Below are positions 18,541 to 28,862 of a stretch of DNA of 64,000 bases, one piece after another. Source of the stretch: Pseudomonas allokribbensis (GTDB taxonomy: Bacteria; Pseudomonadota; Gammaproteobacteria; Pseudomonadales; Pseudomonadaceae); the NCBI RefSeq assembly GCF_014863605.1, contig NZ_CP062252.1, positions 3,233,001-3,297,000 of the forward strand, read 5' to 3'. Position numbers and translations under genes: made by a program. Within the stretch, counting starts at the first letter, position 1. Each line of letters begins with the position of its first letter. A model generated the notes under the pieces. It was not told the origin of the DNA, searched no databases, and worked only from the letters and a program-made list of their open reading frames with translations.

Positions 18541-20855
18541 GCTACAGCATTGCGGTGCGGGCGTTGTGCGAGTTCACCGCCAAGTGCGGCGATCTGGACT
18601 TGCGCTTCACACCGTCGCCCACCGCGCTGGAAGGTATCGCCGGTCACCGCACCGTCGCCTCGCGGCGCAATGACGCCTATCAGAGCGAAGTCGCGCTGGA
18701 AGGTGAATTTTGCACTTTGAAGGTCAAGGGCAGGGCGGACGGCTACGATCCGACGCAGAACTGTCTGGAGGAAGTCAAAACCTACCGTGGCGACCTGAGC
18801 AAACAACCGGCCAACCACCGCGCGCTGCACTGGGCGCAGGCGAAGATCTACGGTTGGCTGATGTGTTGCCGGTTGCAGCTGGAGCAGATCAATCTGGCGC
18901 TGGTGTACTTCGATATCGTCAGCGAAAAGGAAACCTGTCTGGTCGAAGCCTTCAGCGCCGAAACCTTACGTGGATTCTTCGAACAACAGTGTGGCTTGTT
19001 CCTGGCATGGGCCGAACAGGAAATGGCCCACCGTGAGGCCCGCAATCACGCGGCGCAGCAACTGAGCTTTCCCCACGCCGATTTCCGCCCCGGCCAGCGT
19101 CATCTCGCCGAATCGGTATTCAAAGCCGTCAGCACCGGCCGCTGCCTGATGGCCCAGGCGCCCACCGGCATCGGCAAGACCCTCGGCACGCTGTTCCCGA
19201 TGCTCAAGGCGCTGGCGCCGCAGCAACTGGACAAGGTGTATTTCCTCACCGCCAAGACCCCGGGGCGCAAACTCGCGCTGGACGCCGCTCAAGTATTGTT
19301 CGATCGCAGCGAAACCTTGCCATTGCGGGTGCTGGAAATGGTCGCCCGAGACAAAGCCTGCGAGCATCCCGACAAGGCCTGTCATGGCGAGTCCTGCCCG
19401 TTGGCCCAGGGCTTTTACGACCGACTGCCGGCCGCACGTGAAGCCGCCAGCCGATTACAGTTGATGGATCAGGCAGCGCTCCGCGATGTTGCCGCGCAAC
19501 ACTCGGTGTGCCCGTATTACCTGAGCCAGGAAATGGCGCGCTGGGCCGATGTGGTGGTCGCGGACTATAACTATTACTTCGATTTCAGCGCGCTGCTGTT
19601 CGGTCTGGCCCAGCTCAATCAATGGAAGGTCGCGGTGCTGGTGGACGAGGCGCACAACCTGGTCGAGCGCGGGCGGCAGATGTACAGCGCCACCCTCGAT
19701 CAGGCGATCTTCAATGGCGTACGCAAAACCGCGCCCGAGGCTTTGAAAAAGCCTTTGCAGCGGGTCAACCGTGAATGGAATGCCCTGCACAACGCGCAAC
19801 TGGCGCCGTATCAGGCTTACGACAAGGCGCCGGAAAAACTGCTGCAAGCGATCATGTCGTGCAGCGCGAGCATCGGCGATTACCTCAACGACCACCCGCA
19901 AGGACTCGACAGTGGCTTGCAGAATGTCTACTTCGAAATGCTGCAATTCGGTCGCGTAGCGGAGTTGTTCGATGCGCATTACCTGTTCGACATCAGCAAG
20001 CGCGACCTCGACCGCAAACGCCCGTTATCGCAACTGTGCCTGCGCAACGTGGTGCCGGCCGCGCTGCTCGGCCCGCGCCTGAAAGCGGCCCGCAGCAGCG
20101 TGCTGTTCTCCGCGACCCTCAGCCCGCGCCACTATTACGCCGACTTGCTCGGCACCCCGGCCGACACGGTGTGGATCGACGTTGAATCGCCGTTCAGCGC
20201 CGAACAGCTGCAAGTGCGGATCATCAGCCAGATCTCAACCCGGTTCACCCATCGCCAGGCATCGCTGGAGCCGATTGTCGAACTGATCGCCCGCCAGTTT
20301 GGCGAGCGCCCGGGCAACTATCTGGCGTTCTTCAGCAGCTTCGATTACCTGCAACAGGTCGCGCAACTGCTCGCCGAACGGCATCCGCACATCACGCTCT
20401 GGCAGCAATCGCGGGGCATGGCCGAAGGGCAGCGGCAGGCGTTTCTCGATCAGTTCACGACGCACAGCCAGGGCATCGGTTTTGCGGTACTCGGCGGCGC
20501 GTTCGGCGAAGGTATCGACCTGCCCGGTGCCCGGCTGATCGGTGCCTTCGTCGCCACACTGGGTCTGGCGCAGCTCAACCCGGTCAATGAACAGATGAAA
20601 CGGCGCATGGCGGCGATCTTCGGTGCCGGTTATGACTACACCTACCTGTTCCCCGGCGTGCAGAAAGTGGTGCAGGCCGCCGGGCGGGTGATCCGCACCC
20701 AGCAGGATCGCGGTGTGGTCATGCTGATCGACGACCGTTTCGCCGAGAGCCGGATCAAACAGTTGTTGCCGCGCTGGTGGCAGCTCGACCATGCAGATGC
20801 GCCTTTCCAATCCGCCGGTTTGACGCATACTCCTGTTATTGAAAATCTGCTTTGA
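18537..20855 (+). CDS. XPD/DinG-family Fe-S DNA helicase with N-terminal PD-(D/E)xK-like segment
   Basis: 772 aa from TTG 18537, whose TTGA overlaps the fan1-like stop; GGAG about 10 bases upstream supports it. Residues 40-130 look like a RecB-type nuclease fold: Asp68 (GRADGY) and Glu79-Val-Lys81 (EEVKT). Walker A APTGIGKT is near residue 208. Four cysteines (275, 282, 287, 325) are placed like the XPD iron-sulphur cluster, and a DEAH box lies at 370-373 (VDEAHN). The later helicase motifs, including AAGRVIRTQQD, are intact. Expected role: 5'-3' DNA helicase in repair. Gene neighbours and overlap argue that it works with the FAN1-like nuclease. Confidence 0.88.
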   Translation: MSYSIAVRALCEFTAKCGDLDLRFTPSPTALEGIAGHRTVASRRNDAYQSEVALEGEFCTLKVKGRADGYDPTQNCLEEVKTYRGDLSKQPANHRALHWAQAKIYGWLMCCRLQLEQINLALVYFDIVSEKETCLVEAFSAETLRGFFEQQCGLFLAWAEQEMAHREARNHAAQQLSFPHADFRPGQRHLAESVFKAVSTGRCLMAQAPTGIGKTLGTLFPMLKALAPQQLDKVYFLTAKTPGRKLALDAAQVLFDRSETLPLRVLEMVARDKACEHPDKACHGESCPLAQGFYDRLPAAREAASRLQLMDQAALRDVAAQHSVCPYYLSQEMARWADVVVADYNYYFDFSALLFGLAQLNQWKVAVLVDEAHNLVERGRQMYSATLDQAIFNGVRKTAPEALKKPLQRVNREWNALHNAQLAPYQAYDKAPEKLLQAIMSCSASIGDYLNDHPQGLDSGLQNVYFEMLQFGRVAELFDAHYLFDISKRDLDRKRPLSQLCLRNVVPAALLGPRLKAARSSVLFSATLSPRHYYADLLGTPADTVWIDVESPFSAEQLQVRIISQISTRFTHRQASLEPIVELIARQFGERPGNYLAFFSSFDYLQQVAQLLAERHPHITLWQQSRGMAEGQRQAFLDQFTTHSQGIGFAVLGGAFGEGIDLPGARLIGAFVATLGLAQLNPVNEQMKRRMAAIFGAGYDYTYLFPGVQKVVQAAGRVIRTQQDRGVVMLIDDRFAESRIKQLLPRWWQLDHADAPFQSAGLTHTPVIENLL

Positions 20856-20865
20856 GCCAAGCCTG

Positions 20866-22785
20866 ATGAGCGAGAACAAGAAGTCCGCTGCGATCGAAGA
20901 AATGCGCTTTCGCCTGTTGATCGATGCCGTGGTCGATTACGCGATCTACATGATCGACCCCAGCGGCATCATCACCAGTTGGAACTCCGGGGCCAAACGC
21001 TTCAAGGGTTATGAAGAAGCCGAGATTCTCGGCGAGCACTTTTCGCGCTTCTACACCGATGAAGATCGCGCCGTCGGCATGCCGCAGCGCGCACTGGATA
21101 CGGCGATCCGCGAAGGTCGGTTCGAAGGCGAAGGCTGGCGGGTGCGCAAGGACGGCACGCACTTCTGGTGCCATGTGGTGATCGACCCGATTTTCAGCCC
21201 GAGCGGGCAATTGCTCGGGTTTGCCAAGATCACCCGCGACCTTACCGACCGCAAGATGGCCGAGGAAACCCTCAAGCAAAGCGAACAGCAGTTCCGGCTG
21301 CTGGTGCAGGGCGTTACCGATTACGCGATCTACATGCTCAGCCCGGAAGGTCGCGTAACCAACTGGAACCCCGGCGCGCAGCGGATCAAGGGTTATGCGC
21401 CGGACGAAGTCATCGGCAAGCATTTCTCGATGTTCTACACCCCGGAAGACCGTGAAATAGGGGAGCCGCAACGCGCCCTGGAAACCGCCGTGCGCGTAGG
21501 GCGCTTCGAGAACAAGAGCTGGCGCCTGCGCAAGGACGGCACGCGGTTTCTGGCGCATGTGGTGGTCGATGCGATTCGCGGCGAGACCGGCACGCTGCTC
21601 GGCTTTGCCAAGATCACCCGGGACGTGACCGAAGCCCACCAGGCGCAACTGGCACTGGAGCAAACCCGCGAGGCGCTGTTCCAGGCGCAGAAGATGCAGG
21701 CCATCGGCCAACTCAGCGGCGGTATCGCCCATGACTTCAACAATCTGCTGACGGTGATCCTCGGTAACCTGGAGATCGTGCGCAAACGTGTCGGCGACGA
21801 TCCGAAGGTCAGTCGTCTGCTGGAAAACGCCACCCAGGGCGCATTGCGTGGCGTGTCACTGACCCAGCGCATGCTGGCCTTCGCCCGGCGCCAGGAACTC
21901 AAGACCGAAGCCGTGGACATTCCGAAACTGGTGCAAGGCATCACCGGCCTGTTGCGCAGTTCACTGGGGCCGGGGATTCGCATCGAAACGCAGTTTCCGG
22001 AAAATCTCGAAACGGTGCTGGCCGATACCAACCAGCTCGAACTGGCGGTGCTCAACCTGGCCACCAACGCGCGGGATGCGATGCCCGAGGGCGGCACCGT
22101 GGTCATCGGCGCGCAGCCGCAAGTGGTTCTGGAGCAGAGCCAGTCGAGCCTGGCAGCGGGGCGTTATGTCTGCCTGAGCGTGACCGACACCGGCGAAGGC
22201 ATGGACGACGAGACACTGGCCTCGGCGACCGATCCGTTCTTCACCACCAAAGGCCTGGGCAAGGGCACGGGGCTGGGGTTGTCGATGGTGCACGGCTTCA
22301 TCGAACAGCTGGGCGGGCGTTTCATTCTTAAAAGCGTGAAGGGGCAGGGGACTTGTGCGGAGCTCTGGCTGCCGGTCGCCGTCGACGGGGTGGCGGCCAA
22401 ACCTCTGAGCCCGAGGCCATCCACGGCGTCAGTGCCGCGACTCAGTGTTCTGGTGGTGGACGATGACAGCCTGGTGCGCACCAGTACCAGCCTGTTGCTG
22501 GAGGATCTCGGGCACCGGGTCATCGGCGCAGCATCCGGTGCGCAAGCTCTGGAATTGTTCGACCAAGGGGAAGTCATCGACCTGATGATCACCGACATGG
22601 CCATGCCGAAGATGAGCGGTGCGCAACTGGCCCACGCGGTGCGCCTGCTCAAGCCGGACCTGCCGATCATCCTGGCCACCGGTTATGCCGAGCGCCTCGA
22701 AGGCTTTGCGGCGGAGTTGCCGCGGCTGTCGAAACCGTTCAATCAGATGAATCTGGTGGAGATCATCGCCCAGTCGATGAAATGA
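20866..22785 (+). CDS. PAS-PAS hybrid sensor histidine kinase with receiver domain
   Basis: 639 aa, soluble (no membrane span seen). Two tandem PAS domains (about 12-125 and 143-255) share the VxDYAIYM motif and are close copies. A HisKA domain follows with phospho-acceptor His289 (GIAHDFNN), then an HATPase with N box (NLATNARDAMPEGG) and GLGLSMVHG, and a C-terminal receiver with Asp577 (MITDMAMP). Family role: cytosolic light, redox or ligand sensor passing phosphate to its own receiver. It starts 11 bases after the helicase stop with a weak ribosome site. The output partner is not in the window. Confidence 0.9.
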   Translation: MSENKKSAAIEEMRFRLLIDAVVDYAIYMIDPSGIITSWNSGAKRFKGYEEAEILGEHFSRFYTDEDRAVGMPQRALDTAIREGRFEGEGWRVRKDGTHFWCHVVIDPIFSPSGQLLGFAKITRDLTDRKMAEETLKQSEQQFRLLVQGVTDYAIYMLSPEGRVTNWNPGAQRIKGYAPDEVIGKHFSMFYTPEDREIGEPQRALETAVRVGRFENKSWRLRKDGTRFLAHVVVDAIRGETGTLLGFAKITRDVTEAHQAQLALEQTREALFQAQKMQAIGQLSGGIAHDFNNLLTVILGNLEIVRKRVGDDPKVSRLLENATQGALRGVSLTQRMLAFARRQELKTEAVDIPKLVQGITGLLRSSLGPGIRIETQFPENLETVLADTNQLELAVLNLATNARDAMPEGGTVVIGAQPQVVLEQSQSSLAAGRYVCLSVTDTGEGMDDETLASATDPFFTTKGLGKGTGLGLSMVHGFIEQLGGRFILKSVKGQGTCAELWLPVAVDGVAAKPLSPRPSTASVPRLSVLVVDDDSLVRTSTSLLLEDLGHRVIGAASGAQALELFDQGEVIDLMITDMAMPKMSGAQLAHAVRLLKPDLPIILATGYAERLEGFAAELPRLSKPFNQMNLVEIIAQSMK

Positions 22786-22786
22786 C

Positions 22787-22825
22787 AAAAAGAAGCCCGG
22801 CCATGAAGGCCGGGCTTCTTTTTTT
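22787..22825. terminator. Bidirectional intrinsic terminator
   Basis: A long perfect stem: AAAAAGAAGCCCGGCC (22787-22802), ATGAA loop, then GGCCGGGCTTC and a run of seven T. It serves both the histidine kinase (rightward) and the aminotransferase (leftward), which converge here. Confidence 0.9.
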
Positions 22826-22834
22826 GCGTCGGTG

Positions 22835-23989
22835 TCAGGCCTTGCGTTGGGCCAGACTGCGCGCCATCCGCGCAATGCCTTCTTCCAGCAGCGAACGCGG
22901 GCAACCGAAGTTCAGGCGCACGAATTGCTGGCTGTGATCACCGAAATCCAGTCCCGGGCTGAGCCCGACGCGGGCCTGTTCGAGGAAGAATTGCTGCGGA
23001 TTGTCCAGCCCAAGCGCCGAGCAATCGAGCCACGCCAGATAAGTGCCCTGTGGCACATTGATCGTCACGCCCGGCAGACGGCTGCGAACCGCCTCAACCA
23101 GAAAATCACGGTTGGCTTGCAGGTATTGTTTGAGCTCCTTCAGCCACGGGCCGGCCTCGCTGTAGGCCACGCGAGTGGCTTCCATACCCAGCGGATTGAC
23201 GCTGTCGACCATGCCGCAGCGGGCGTGGTTGACCCGTTCGCGCAGGGCACTGTCCTGAATGATCATGAACGAGGTCTTGAGGCCGGCAATGTTGTAGGCC
23301 TTGCTCGCCGACATCAGGGTGATGGTGCGACGGGCGATCTCCGGGCTCAGGGACGCGGTCGGAATGTGCACGCGACCGTCGTAGCACAACTCGGCATGGA
23401 TCTCGTCAGAGATGATCCAGGCGTCCTGCGCCACGCAGATGTCCGCGACCGCTTGCAGTTCTTCACGGCCAAAGACCTTGCCGATCGGGTTGTGCGGGTT
23501 GCTCAGCAACAGGGCACCGCCACCGGTCAGGGATTCACGCAAGGCGTCCAGCGGCGTGGCGTAGGTGCCGTCGGCCTGGGCGGTGAATTTCAGCTCGACC
23601 CGGTTCAGGCCCCAATGGCCCGGCGCGTGGCGCAGCGGCGGGTAGTTCGGAGTTTGCACCACGACGTTCTGCTGCGGCTGTACCAACGCTTTGAGCGCCA
23701 TGTTGAAACCCGACTCGACACCCGGCAGGAACACCAGCTCCTGTGGTTTCACGCGCCAGGCGAATTTGTCCCACAGGTCGGCGACGATGGCTTCGCGCAG
23801 GTTGTCCTGGGCCACGCTGTAACCCACCAACGGGTGCAGCAGACGCTGTTGCAGCGCCTCGATGACTACCGGGGGGGCCGCGAAATCCATGTCAGCGACC
23901 CACATCGGCAACACGTCGGCCGCATAGCGGCTCCATTTGGTGCTGCCGGTGTTGTGGCGGTCGAATACCTGATCAAAATCGAAAGTCAT
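22835..23989 (-). CDS. MalY/PatB-family PLP-dependent C-S lyase / aminotransferase
   Basis: 384 aa, class I/II fold. The N-terminal PMWVADMDF is the MalY/PatB hallmark. NPHNPIG, SDEIHAEL and the PLP lysine in SASKAYNIAGLK are all present, as is the C-terminal arginine region (FVRLNFGCPRSLL). Family role: cystathionine/cysteine beta-lyase or related aminotransferase in sulphur amino acid metabolism; the exact substrate cannot be read from sequence. Monocistronic, with its own promoter facing the fdn operon. Confidence 0.88.
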   Translation of the reverse strand: MTFDFDQVFDRHNTGSTKWSRYAADVLPMWVADMDFAAPPVVIEALQQRLLHPLVGYSVAQDNLREAIVADLWDKFAWRVKPQELVFLPGVESGFNMALKALVQPQQNVVVQTPNYPPLRHAPGHWGLNRVELKFTAQADGTYATPLDALRESLTGGGALLLSNPHNPIGKVFGREELQAVADICVAQDAWIISDEIHAELCYDGRVHIPTASLSPEIARRTITLMSASKAYNIAGLKTSFMIIQDSALRERVNHARCGMVDSVNPLGMEATRVAYSEAGPWLKELKQYLQANRDFLVEAVRSRLPGVTINVPQGTYLAWLDCSALGLDNPQQFFLEQARVGLSPGLDFGDHSQQFVRLNFGCPRSLLEEGIARMARSLAQRKA

Positions 23990-24164
23990 GCGCGGTCTCT
24001 GAAGGCGGAGATGGGTCGTGCCCGGGATGATAAACCTCCATCCCCTGTAGGCGCGAACTTGTGACCGATGAATGGCCGACGGTCGGTTTTCACACTGGGC
24101 AAGCGCACGTTGTCTAGAGTGAAAGGATCGGCATTTGTCTGCCGCAACCGTGTTTGTCCAGAAA

Positions 24165-24186
24165 AACCCGGCTCAAGTACCGGGTT
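24165..24186 (+). other. Hairpin in the fdnG leader
   Basis: AACCCGG (24165-24171) pairs with CCGGGTT (24180-24186) around an 8-nt loop, about ten bases before the CAGGAG ribosome-binding site of fdnG. It could influence translation initiation. No clear FNR or NarL site was recognised by eye in the 218-bp upstream gap. Confidence 0.4.
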
Positions 24187-24207
24187 CCACCTGATCAGGA
24201 GTGCACG

Positions 24208-27200
24208 ATGGATCTCAGCCGTCGTCAGTTCTTCAAGGTCGCCGGTATCGGCCTTGCAGGCTCTAGCCTGGGCGCGTTGGGCATGGCCCCGACGCTGGCC
24301 TTCGCCGAGCAGGTGCGCCACTTCAAGCTTGCCCACACCCATGAAACCCGCAACACCTGCCCGTATTGCTCGGTCGGTTGCGGCTTGATCATGTACAGCC
24401 AGGGCGATACGGCGAAGAACGTTGCGCAAAACATCATCCATATCGAGGGCGACGCCGACCACCCGGTCAACCGCGGCACGCTGTGCCCGAAAGGCGCGGG
24501 TCTTCTGGACTTCATTCACAGCCCCGGCCGCTTGCAGTACCCGCAGGTGCGCAAGCCCGGCAGCAGCGAATGGACCCGGATCACCTGGGACGAAGCGCTC
24601 GACCGCGTCGCCGACCTGATGAAGGCCGACCGCGACGCCAATTTCGTCGAGAAGAACGCCCAGGGGCAAACGGTGAACCGCTGGCTGACCACCGGGTTCC
24701 TCGCGGCCTCGGCGGCGTCCAACGAAGCGGGCTACATCACCCACAAGGTGGTTCGCAGTCTCGGCATGCTGGGGTTCGATAACCAGGCGCGTGTCTGACA
24801 CGGCCCGACGGTGGCAAGTCTTGCCCCGACGTACGGCCGTGGAGCCATGACCAACACCTGGACCGATATCGCCAACGCGAATCTGATCCTGGTGATGGGC
24901 GGCAACTCCGCTGAAGCGCATCCGTGCGGCTTCAAATGGGTGACCGAAGCCAAGGCGCACAACGCCGCGCGGCTGATTGTGGTCGACCCCAGGTTTACCC
25001 GAACCGCCTCCGTGGCCGATTACTACGCGCCGATTCGCACCGGCAGCGACATCGCGTTCATGGGCGGGCTGATCAATTACCTGCTGACCGAGGACAAAAT
25101 CCAGCACGAATACGTGCGCAATTACACCGACGTGTCGTTCATCGTCAAAGCCGGGTTCGGTTTCGAGGACGGACTGTTCACCGGTTACGACGCAGCCAAA
25201 CGCACCTACACCGACAAATCCTCCTGGGGCTACGAACTGGGCGAGGACGGCTTTGCCAAAGTCGACCCGACCCTGCAGGACCCGCGTTGCGTCTATCAGT
25301 TGATGAAGCAGCATTACAGCCGCTACAACATCGACCTGGCGAGCCAGATCTGCGGCATGCCGGTCGATGCGATGCAGAAAATCTGGGAGGAAATCGCCAC
25401 TTGCTCGACGCCGGGCAAGACCATGACCATTCTCTACGCGCTGGGCTGGACCCAGCACTCGATCGGCTCGCAGATCATCCGCAGTGCGGCGATGGTGCAA
25501 CTGTTGCTGGGCAACGTCGGCATGCCGGGTGGCGGGGTCAACGCCTTGCGCGGGCACTCGAACATTCAGGGTCTGACGGACCTCGGGTTGCTTTCCAACT
25601 CGTTGCCGGGTTACCTGACGCTGCCGACCGACGCCGAACAGGACTACACCGCCTACATCAAAAAACGCACGCAATTGCCGTTGCGGCCGGGGCAGTTGTC
25701 CTACTGGCAGAACTACAGCAAGTTCCACGTCAGCCTGATGAAAGCCTGGTACGGCGCCAATGCCACGGCCGAAAACCAGTGGGCCTACGACTACCTGCCG
25801 AAACTCGACATTCCCAACTACGACATCCTCAAGGTGTTCGACCTGATGGGGCAGGGCAAGGTCAACGGCTACATGTGCCAGGGCTTCAACCCGATTGCCG
25901 CACTGCCGGACAAGAACCGGGTGATGGCGGCGCTGGCCAAACTGAAATGGTTGGTGGTGATGGATCCGCTGGCCACCGAAACCTCGCAATTCTGGGAAAA
26001 CGTCGGGCCGTACAACGATGTGAAGAGCGCCGATATCCAGACCGAAGTCATTCGCCTGCCGACCACCTGCTTTGCCGAAGAGGACGGCTCGCTGGTCAAC
26101 AGCAGCCGCTGGTTGCAATGGCACTGGAAAGGCGCCGACGGCCCGGGCGAGGCGCGTACCGACGTGCGGATCATGACAGAGCTGTTCATGCGCCTGCGTC
26201 AGCGTTATCAGACCGAGGGCGGGGCCTATCCCGATCCGATCCTCAAACTGTCCTGGCCGTACAAGATTCCGGAAGAACCGTCGCCGGAAGAAATCGCCAA
26301 GGAGGTCAACGGCTACGCCACCACCGATTTCACCGACGCCACGGGCGCGGTGATCAAGGGCAACTCGCAACTGGCGGCGTTCGCCCAGCTCAAGGATGAC
26401 GGCAGCACGGCGTCCGGTTGCTGGATCTTCTGCGGCAGCTGGACCGAGGCCGGTAACCAGATGGCCCGGCGCGACAATTCCGACCCTTACGGCATGCATC
26501 AGCACCAGGGCTGGGCGTGGGCCTGGCCGGCGAACCGGCGGATTCTCTACAACCGCGCCTCGGCGGATGTCTCGGGCAAACCGTGGGATCCGAAAAAACG
26601 TCTCGTGTGGTGGAACGGCAAGGCCTGGGGCGGCACCGACGTGCCGGACTACAAGGCCGACGTGCCGCCGGAAGCCGGGATGAACCCGTTCATCATGAAC
26701 CCCGAAGGCGTGGCGCGGTTCTTCGCCGTCGACAAGATGAACGAAGGGCCATTCCCCGAGCACTACGAGCCGTTCGAAACGCCGATCGGCATCAACCCGC
26801 TGCACCCCGAAAACAAGAAAGCCACCAGCAACCCGGCGGCGCGGATCTTCGATTCGGTGTGGGACAGCCTCGGCGTGGCCAAGGATTACCCGTACGCCGC
26901 CACCAGTTATCGACTGACCGAGCATTTCCACTTCTGGAGCAAACACTGTCGGCTCAATGCGATCGCCCAACCGGAGCAGTTCGTGGAAATCGGCGAAGTG
27001 CTGGCGAAAGAGAAGGGCATCGCTGCCGGTGATCGGGTGCGGGTCAGCTGCAAGCGCGGGTTCATCGAAGCGGTGGCAGTGGTGACCAAAAGGATTCGGC
27101 CGTTGCAGGTCAACGGCCAGGTCGTGCATCAGATCGGCATTCCGCTGCACTGGGGTTTCACCGGCCTGACGCGTCACGGTTACCTGACCAACACCCTGGT

Positions 27201-27273
27201 GCCGTTCCTCGGCGATGGCAATACCCAGACCCCGGAATCCAAGTCATTCCTGGTCAACGTGGAGAAACTATAA
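24208..27273 (+). CDS. fdnG: Formate dehydrogenase-N alpha subunit, selenoprotein (in-frame TGA = Sec197)
   Basis: 1021 aa when the TGA at 24796-24798 is read as selenocysteine; E. coli FdnG is of the same size. A twin-arginine signal (SRRQFFKVAG) leads to a [4Fe-4S] motif (CPYCSVGCG, with a downstream Cys in GTLCPKGAG) and then ARV-Sec-HGPTVASLAP, the exact context of Sec in FdnG/FdoG. The remainder is a molybdopterin-guanine dinucleotide oxidoreductase (MGGNSAEAHP and later motifs). Periplasmic oxidation of formate; electrons pass to FdnH and then FdnI. Conceptual translation without Sec would wrongly split it into a 196-aa and an 820-aa protein. Confidence 0.96.
24796..24841 (+). promoter_or_regulatory. 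SECIS element of fdnG
   Basis: Immediately after the UGA, CACGGCC (24799-24805) pairs with GGCCGTG (24835-24841), and an inner stem GGCA/TGCC (24813-24816 and 24822-24825) presents an AGTCT loop. This resembles the apical hairpin bound by SelB in E. coli fdhF/fdnG messages. It is coding sequence and a recoding signal at once. Confidence 0.85.
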
Positions 27274-28209
27274 ATGGCCAGCCAAGACATCATTGCCCGC
27301 TCGGCCACCACGACCCCGGCACCCTCGGTGCGCAATCAGGAGGAAGTCGCCAAGCTGATCGACACCACCAAATGCATCGGCTGCAAGGCCTGTCAGGTCG
27401 CGTGCTCGGAATGGAACGAGCTGCGCGACGAGGTCGGCCACAACCACGGCACCTACGACAACCCGCAGGATCTGAGCGCCGAATCGTGGACGCTGATGCG
27501 TTTTACCGAGCACGAAACCGACGCTGGCAACCTCGAATGGCTGATCCGCAAGGACGGCTGCATGCACTGCGCCGAGCCTGGTTGTCTGGCGGCATGCCCG
27601 AGCCCGGGGGCGATCATCAAGCACGCCAACGGCATCGTCGACTTCGATCAGGATCACTGCATCGGTTGCGGTTATTGCATCACCGGTTGCCCGTTCAACA
27701 TTCCGCGTATTTCTCAGAAAGATCACAAGGCCTACAAATGCACGCTGTGTTCGGACCGCGTGGCCGTTGGGCTGGAGCCGGCCTGCGTGAAAACCTGCCC
27801 GACCGGGGCGATTGTCTTCGGCTCCAAAGAGGACATGAAGACCCACGCCGCCGAACGCATCGTCGACCTCAAGAGCCGTGGTTTCGACAATGCGGGCCTG
27901 TATGACCCGGCAGGCGTCGGCGGCACGCATGTCATGTACGTGCTTCATCATGCCGACACGCCGAAGATCTACGCCGGGCTGCCGGAGAATCCGGCGATCA
28001 GTCCTTTGGTAGGGTTGTGGAAAGGCATCAGCAAACCCCTGGGCCTGCTGGCCATGGGTGCGGCGGTGCTGGCCGGGTTCTTCCATTACGTGCGGATCGG
28101 CCCGAACCGCACCGAAGAGGATGATCACCCGGAACCGCCCGACACCTCGGTACACGTGGTCGACCCGGCGGTGCACACCTTCGATCCACGCGGGGAGGAC
28201 CGGCCATGA
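27274..28209 (+). CDS. fdnH: Formate dehydrogenase-N beta subunit (four Fe-S clusters)
   Basis: 311 aa. It carries four ferredoxin-type cysteine clusters: [35 protein letters not shown] and CTLCSDR with a later CVKTCP. One membrane helix near residues 255-275 ([19 protein letters not shown]) anchors it on the periplasmic face. ATG follows the fdnG stop directly (TAAATG). Family role: electron wire from the molybdenum/selenium subunit to the cytochrome. The C-terminal tail is His/Pro/Asp-rich. Confidence 0.95.
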   Translation: MASQDIIARSATTTPAPSVRNQEEVAKLIDTTKCIGCKACQVACSEWNELRDEVGHNHGTYDNPQDLSAESWTLMRFTEHETDAGNLEWLIRKDGCMHCAEPGCLAACPSPGAIIKHANGIVDFDQDHCIGCGYCITGCPFNIPRISQKDHKAYKCTLCSDRVAVGLEPACVKTCPTGAIVFGSKEDMKTHAAERIVDLKSRGFDNAGLYDPAGVGGTHVMYVLHHADTPKIYAGLPENPAISPLVGLWKGISKPLGLLAMGAAVLAGFFHYVRIGPNRTEEDDHPEPPDTSVHVVDPAVHTFDPRGEDRP

Positions 28210-28859
28210 GCAACAAGACGATCCTGCGCTACACCGCCAACCAGCGCACCAACCACTGGCTGGTGGCGATTCTGTTCTTCATGGCCGGGCTTTCGGGGCT
28301 GGCGCTGTTTCATCCGTCGATGTTCTGGTTGACCAACCTGTTCGGCGGCGGGCCGTGGACGCGGGTTCTGCACCCGTTCATGGGTGTGCTGATGTTCGTG
28401 CTGTTCCTTGGCCTGGTGTTTCGCTTCTGGCGTTCGAACTTCTTCATCGACAACGACTGGAAGTGGCTGCGGCGCATCGACCGGGTGCTGATCAATGACG
28501 AAGAGACTGTGCCGCCGGTGGGCAAATACAACGCCGGGCAGAAGATGCTGTTCTGGACTTTACTGCTGTGCATGCTCGGGCTGTTGTTCACGGGGCTGGT
28601 GATCTGGCGCGCGTACTTCAGTCATTACTTCGGCATCACCACGATTCGCTGGGCGATGTTGCTGCATGCACTGGCGGGGTTTGTGCTGATCCTGAGCATC
28701 ATCGTGCACATCTATGCCGGCATCTGGATCAAAGGCTCGGTGGACGCGATGCTGCATGGTTGGGTCAGTCGCGCCTGGGCCAAGAAACATCACGCACTCT
28801 GGTATCGCGACGTGGTTTCCAAGGAAACACCGGAGCGACCGGTCACCAAAAAGGGCTGA
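28206..28859 (+). CDS. fdnI: Formate dehydrogenase-N cytochrome b556 gamma subunit
   Basis: 217 aa with four predicted membrane helices. Histidines in NHWLVAI (helix 1), near LHPFMG and in [10 protein letters not shown] / IVHIYAGIW suit the two b hemes known for FdnI. The start overlaps the fdnH stop (ATGA). Family role: passes electrons across the inner membrane to the quinone pool. It completes the membrane complex. Confidence 0.94.
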   Translation: MSNKTILRYTANQRTNHWLVAILFFMAGLSGLALFHPSMFWLTNLFGGGPWTRVLHPFMGVLMFVLFLGLVFRFWRSNFFIDNDWKWLRRIDRVLINDEETVPPVGKYNAGQKMLFWTLLLCMLGLLFTGLVIWRAYFSHYFGITTIRWAMLLHALAGFVLILSIIVHIYAGIWIKGSVDAMLHGWVSRAWAKKHHALWYRDVVSKETPERPVTKKG

Positions 28860-28862
28860 CAT

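Noticed and set aside
24796..24798. In-frame TGA in fdnG read as nonsense mutation or frameshift
   Set aside because: The context ARV-UGA-HGP, the hairpin behind it, and selA, selB and tRNA-Sec downstream make selenocysteine recoding far more likely.
23986..27177. A 1063-codon minus-strand frame opposite fdnG
   Set aside because: Antisense shadow of fdnG; low-complexity His/Arg/Val-rich product and no ribosome site.
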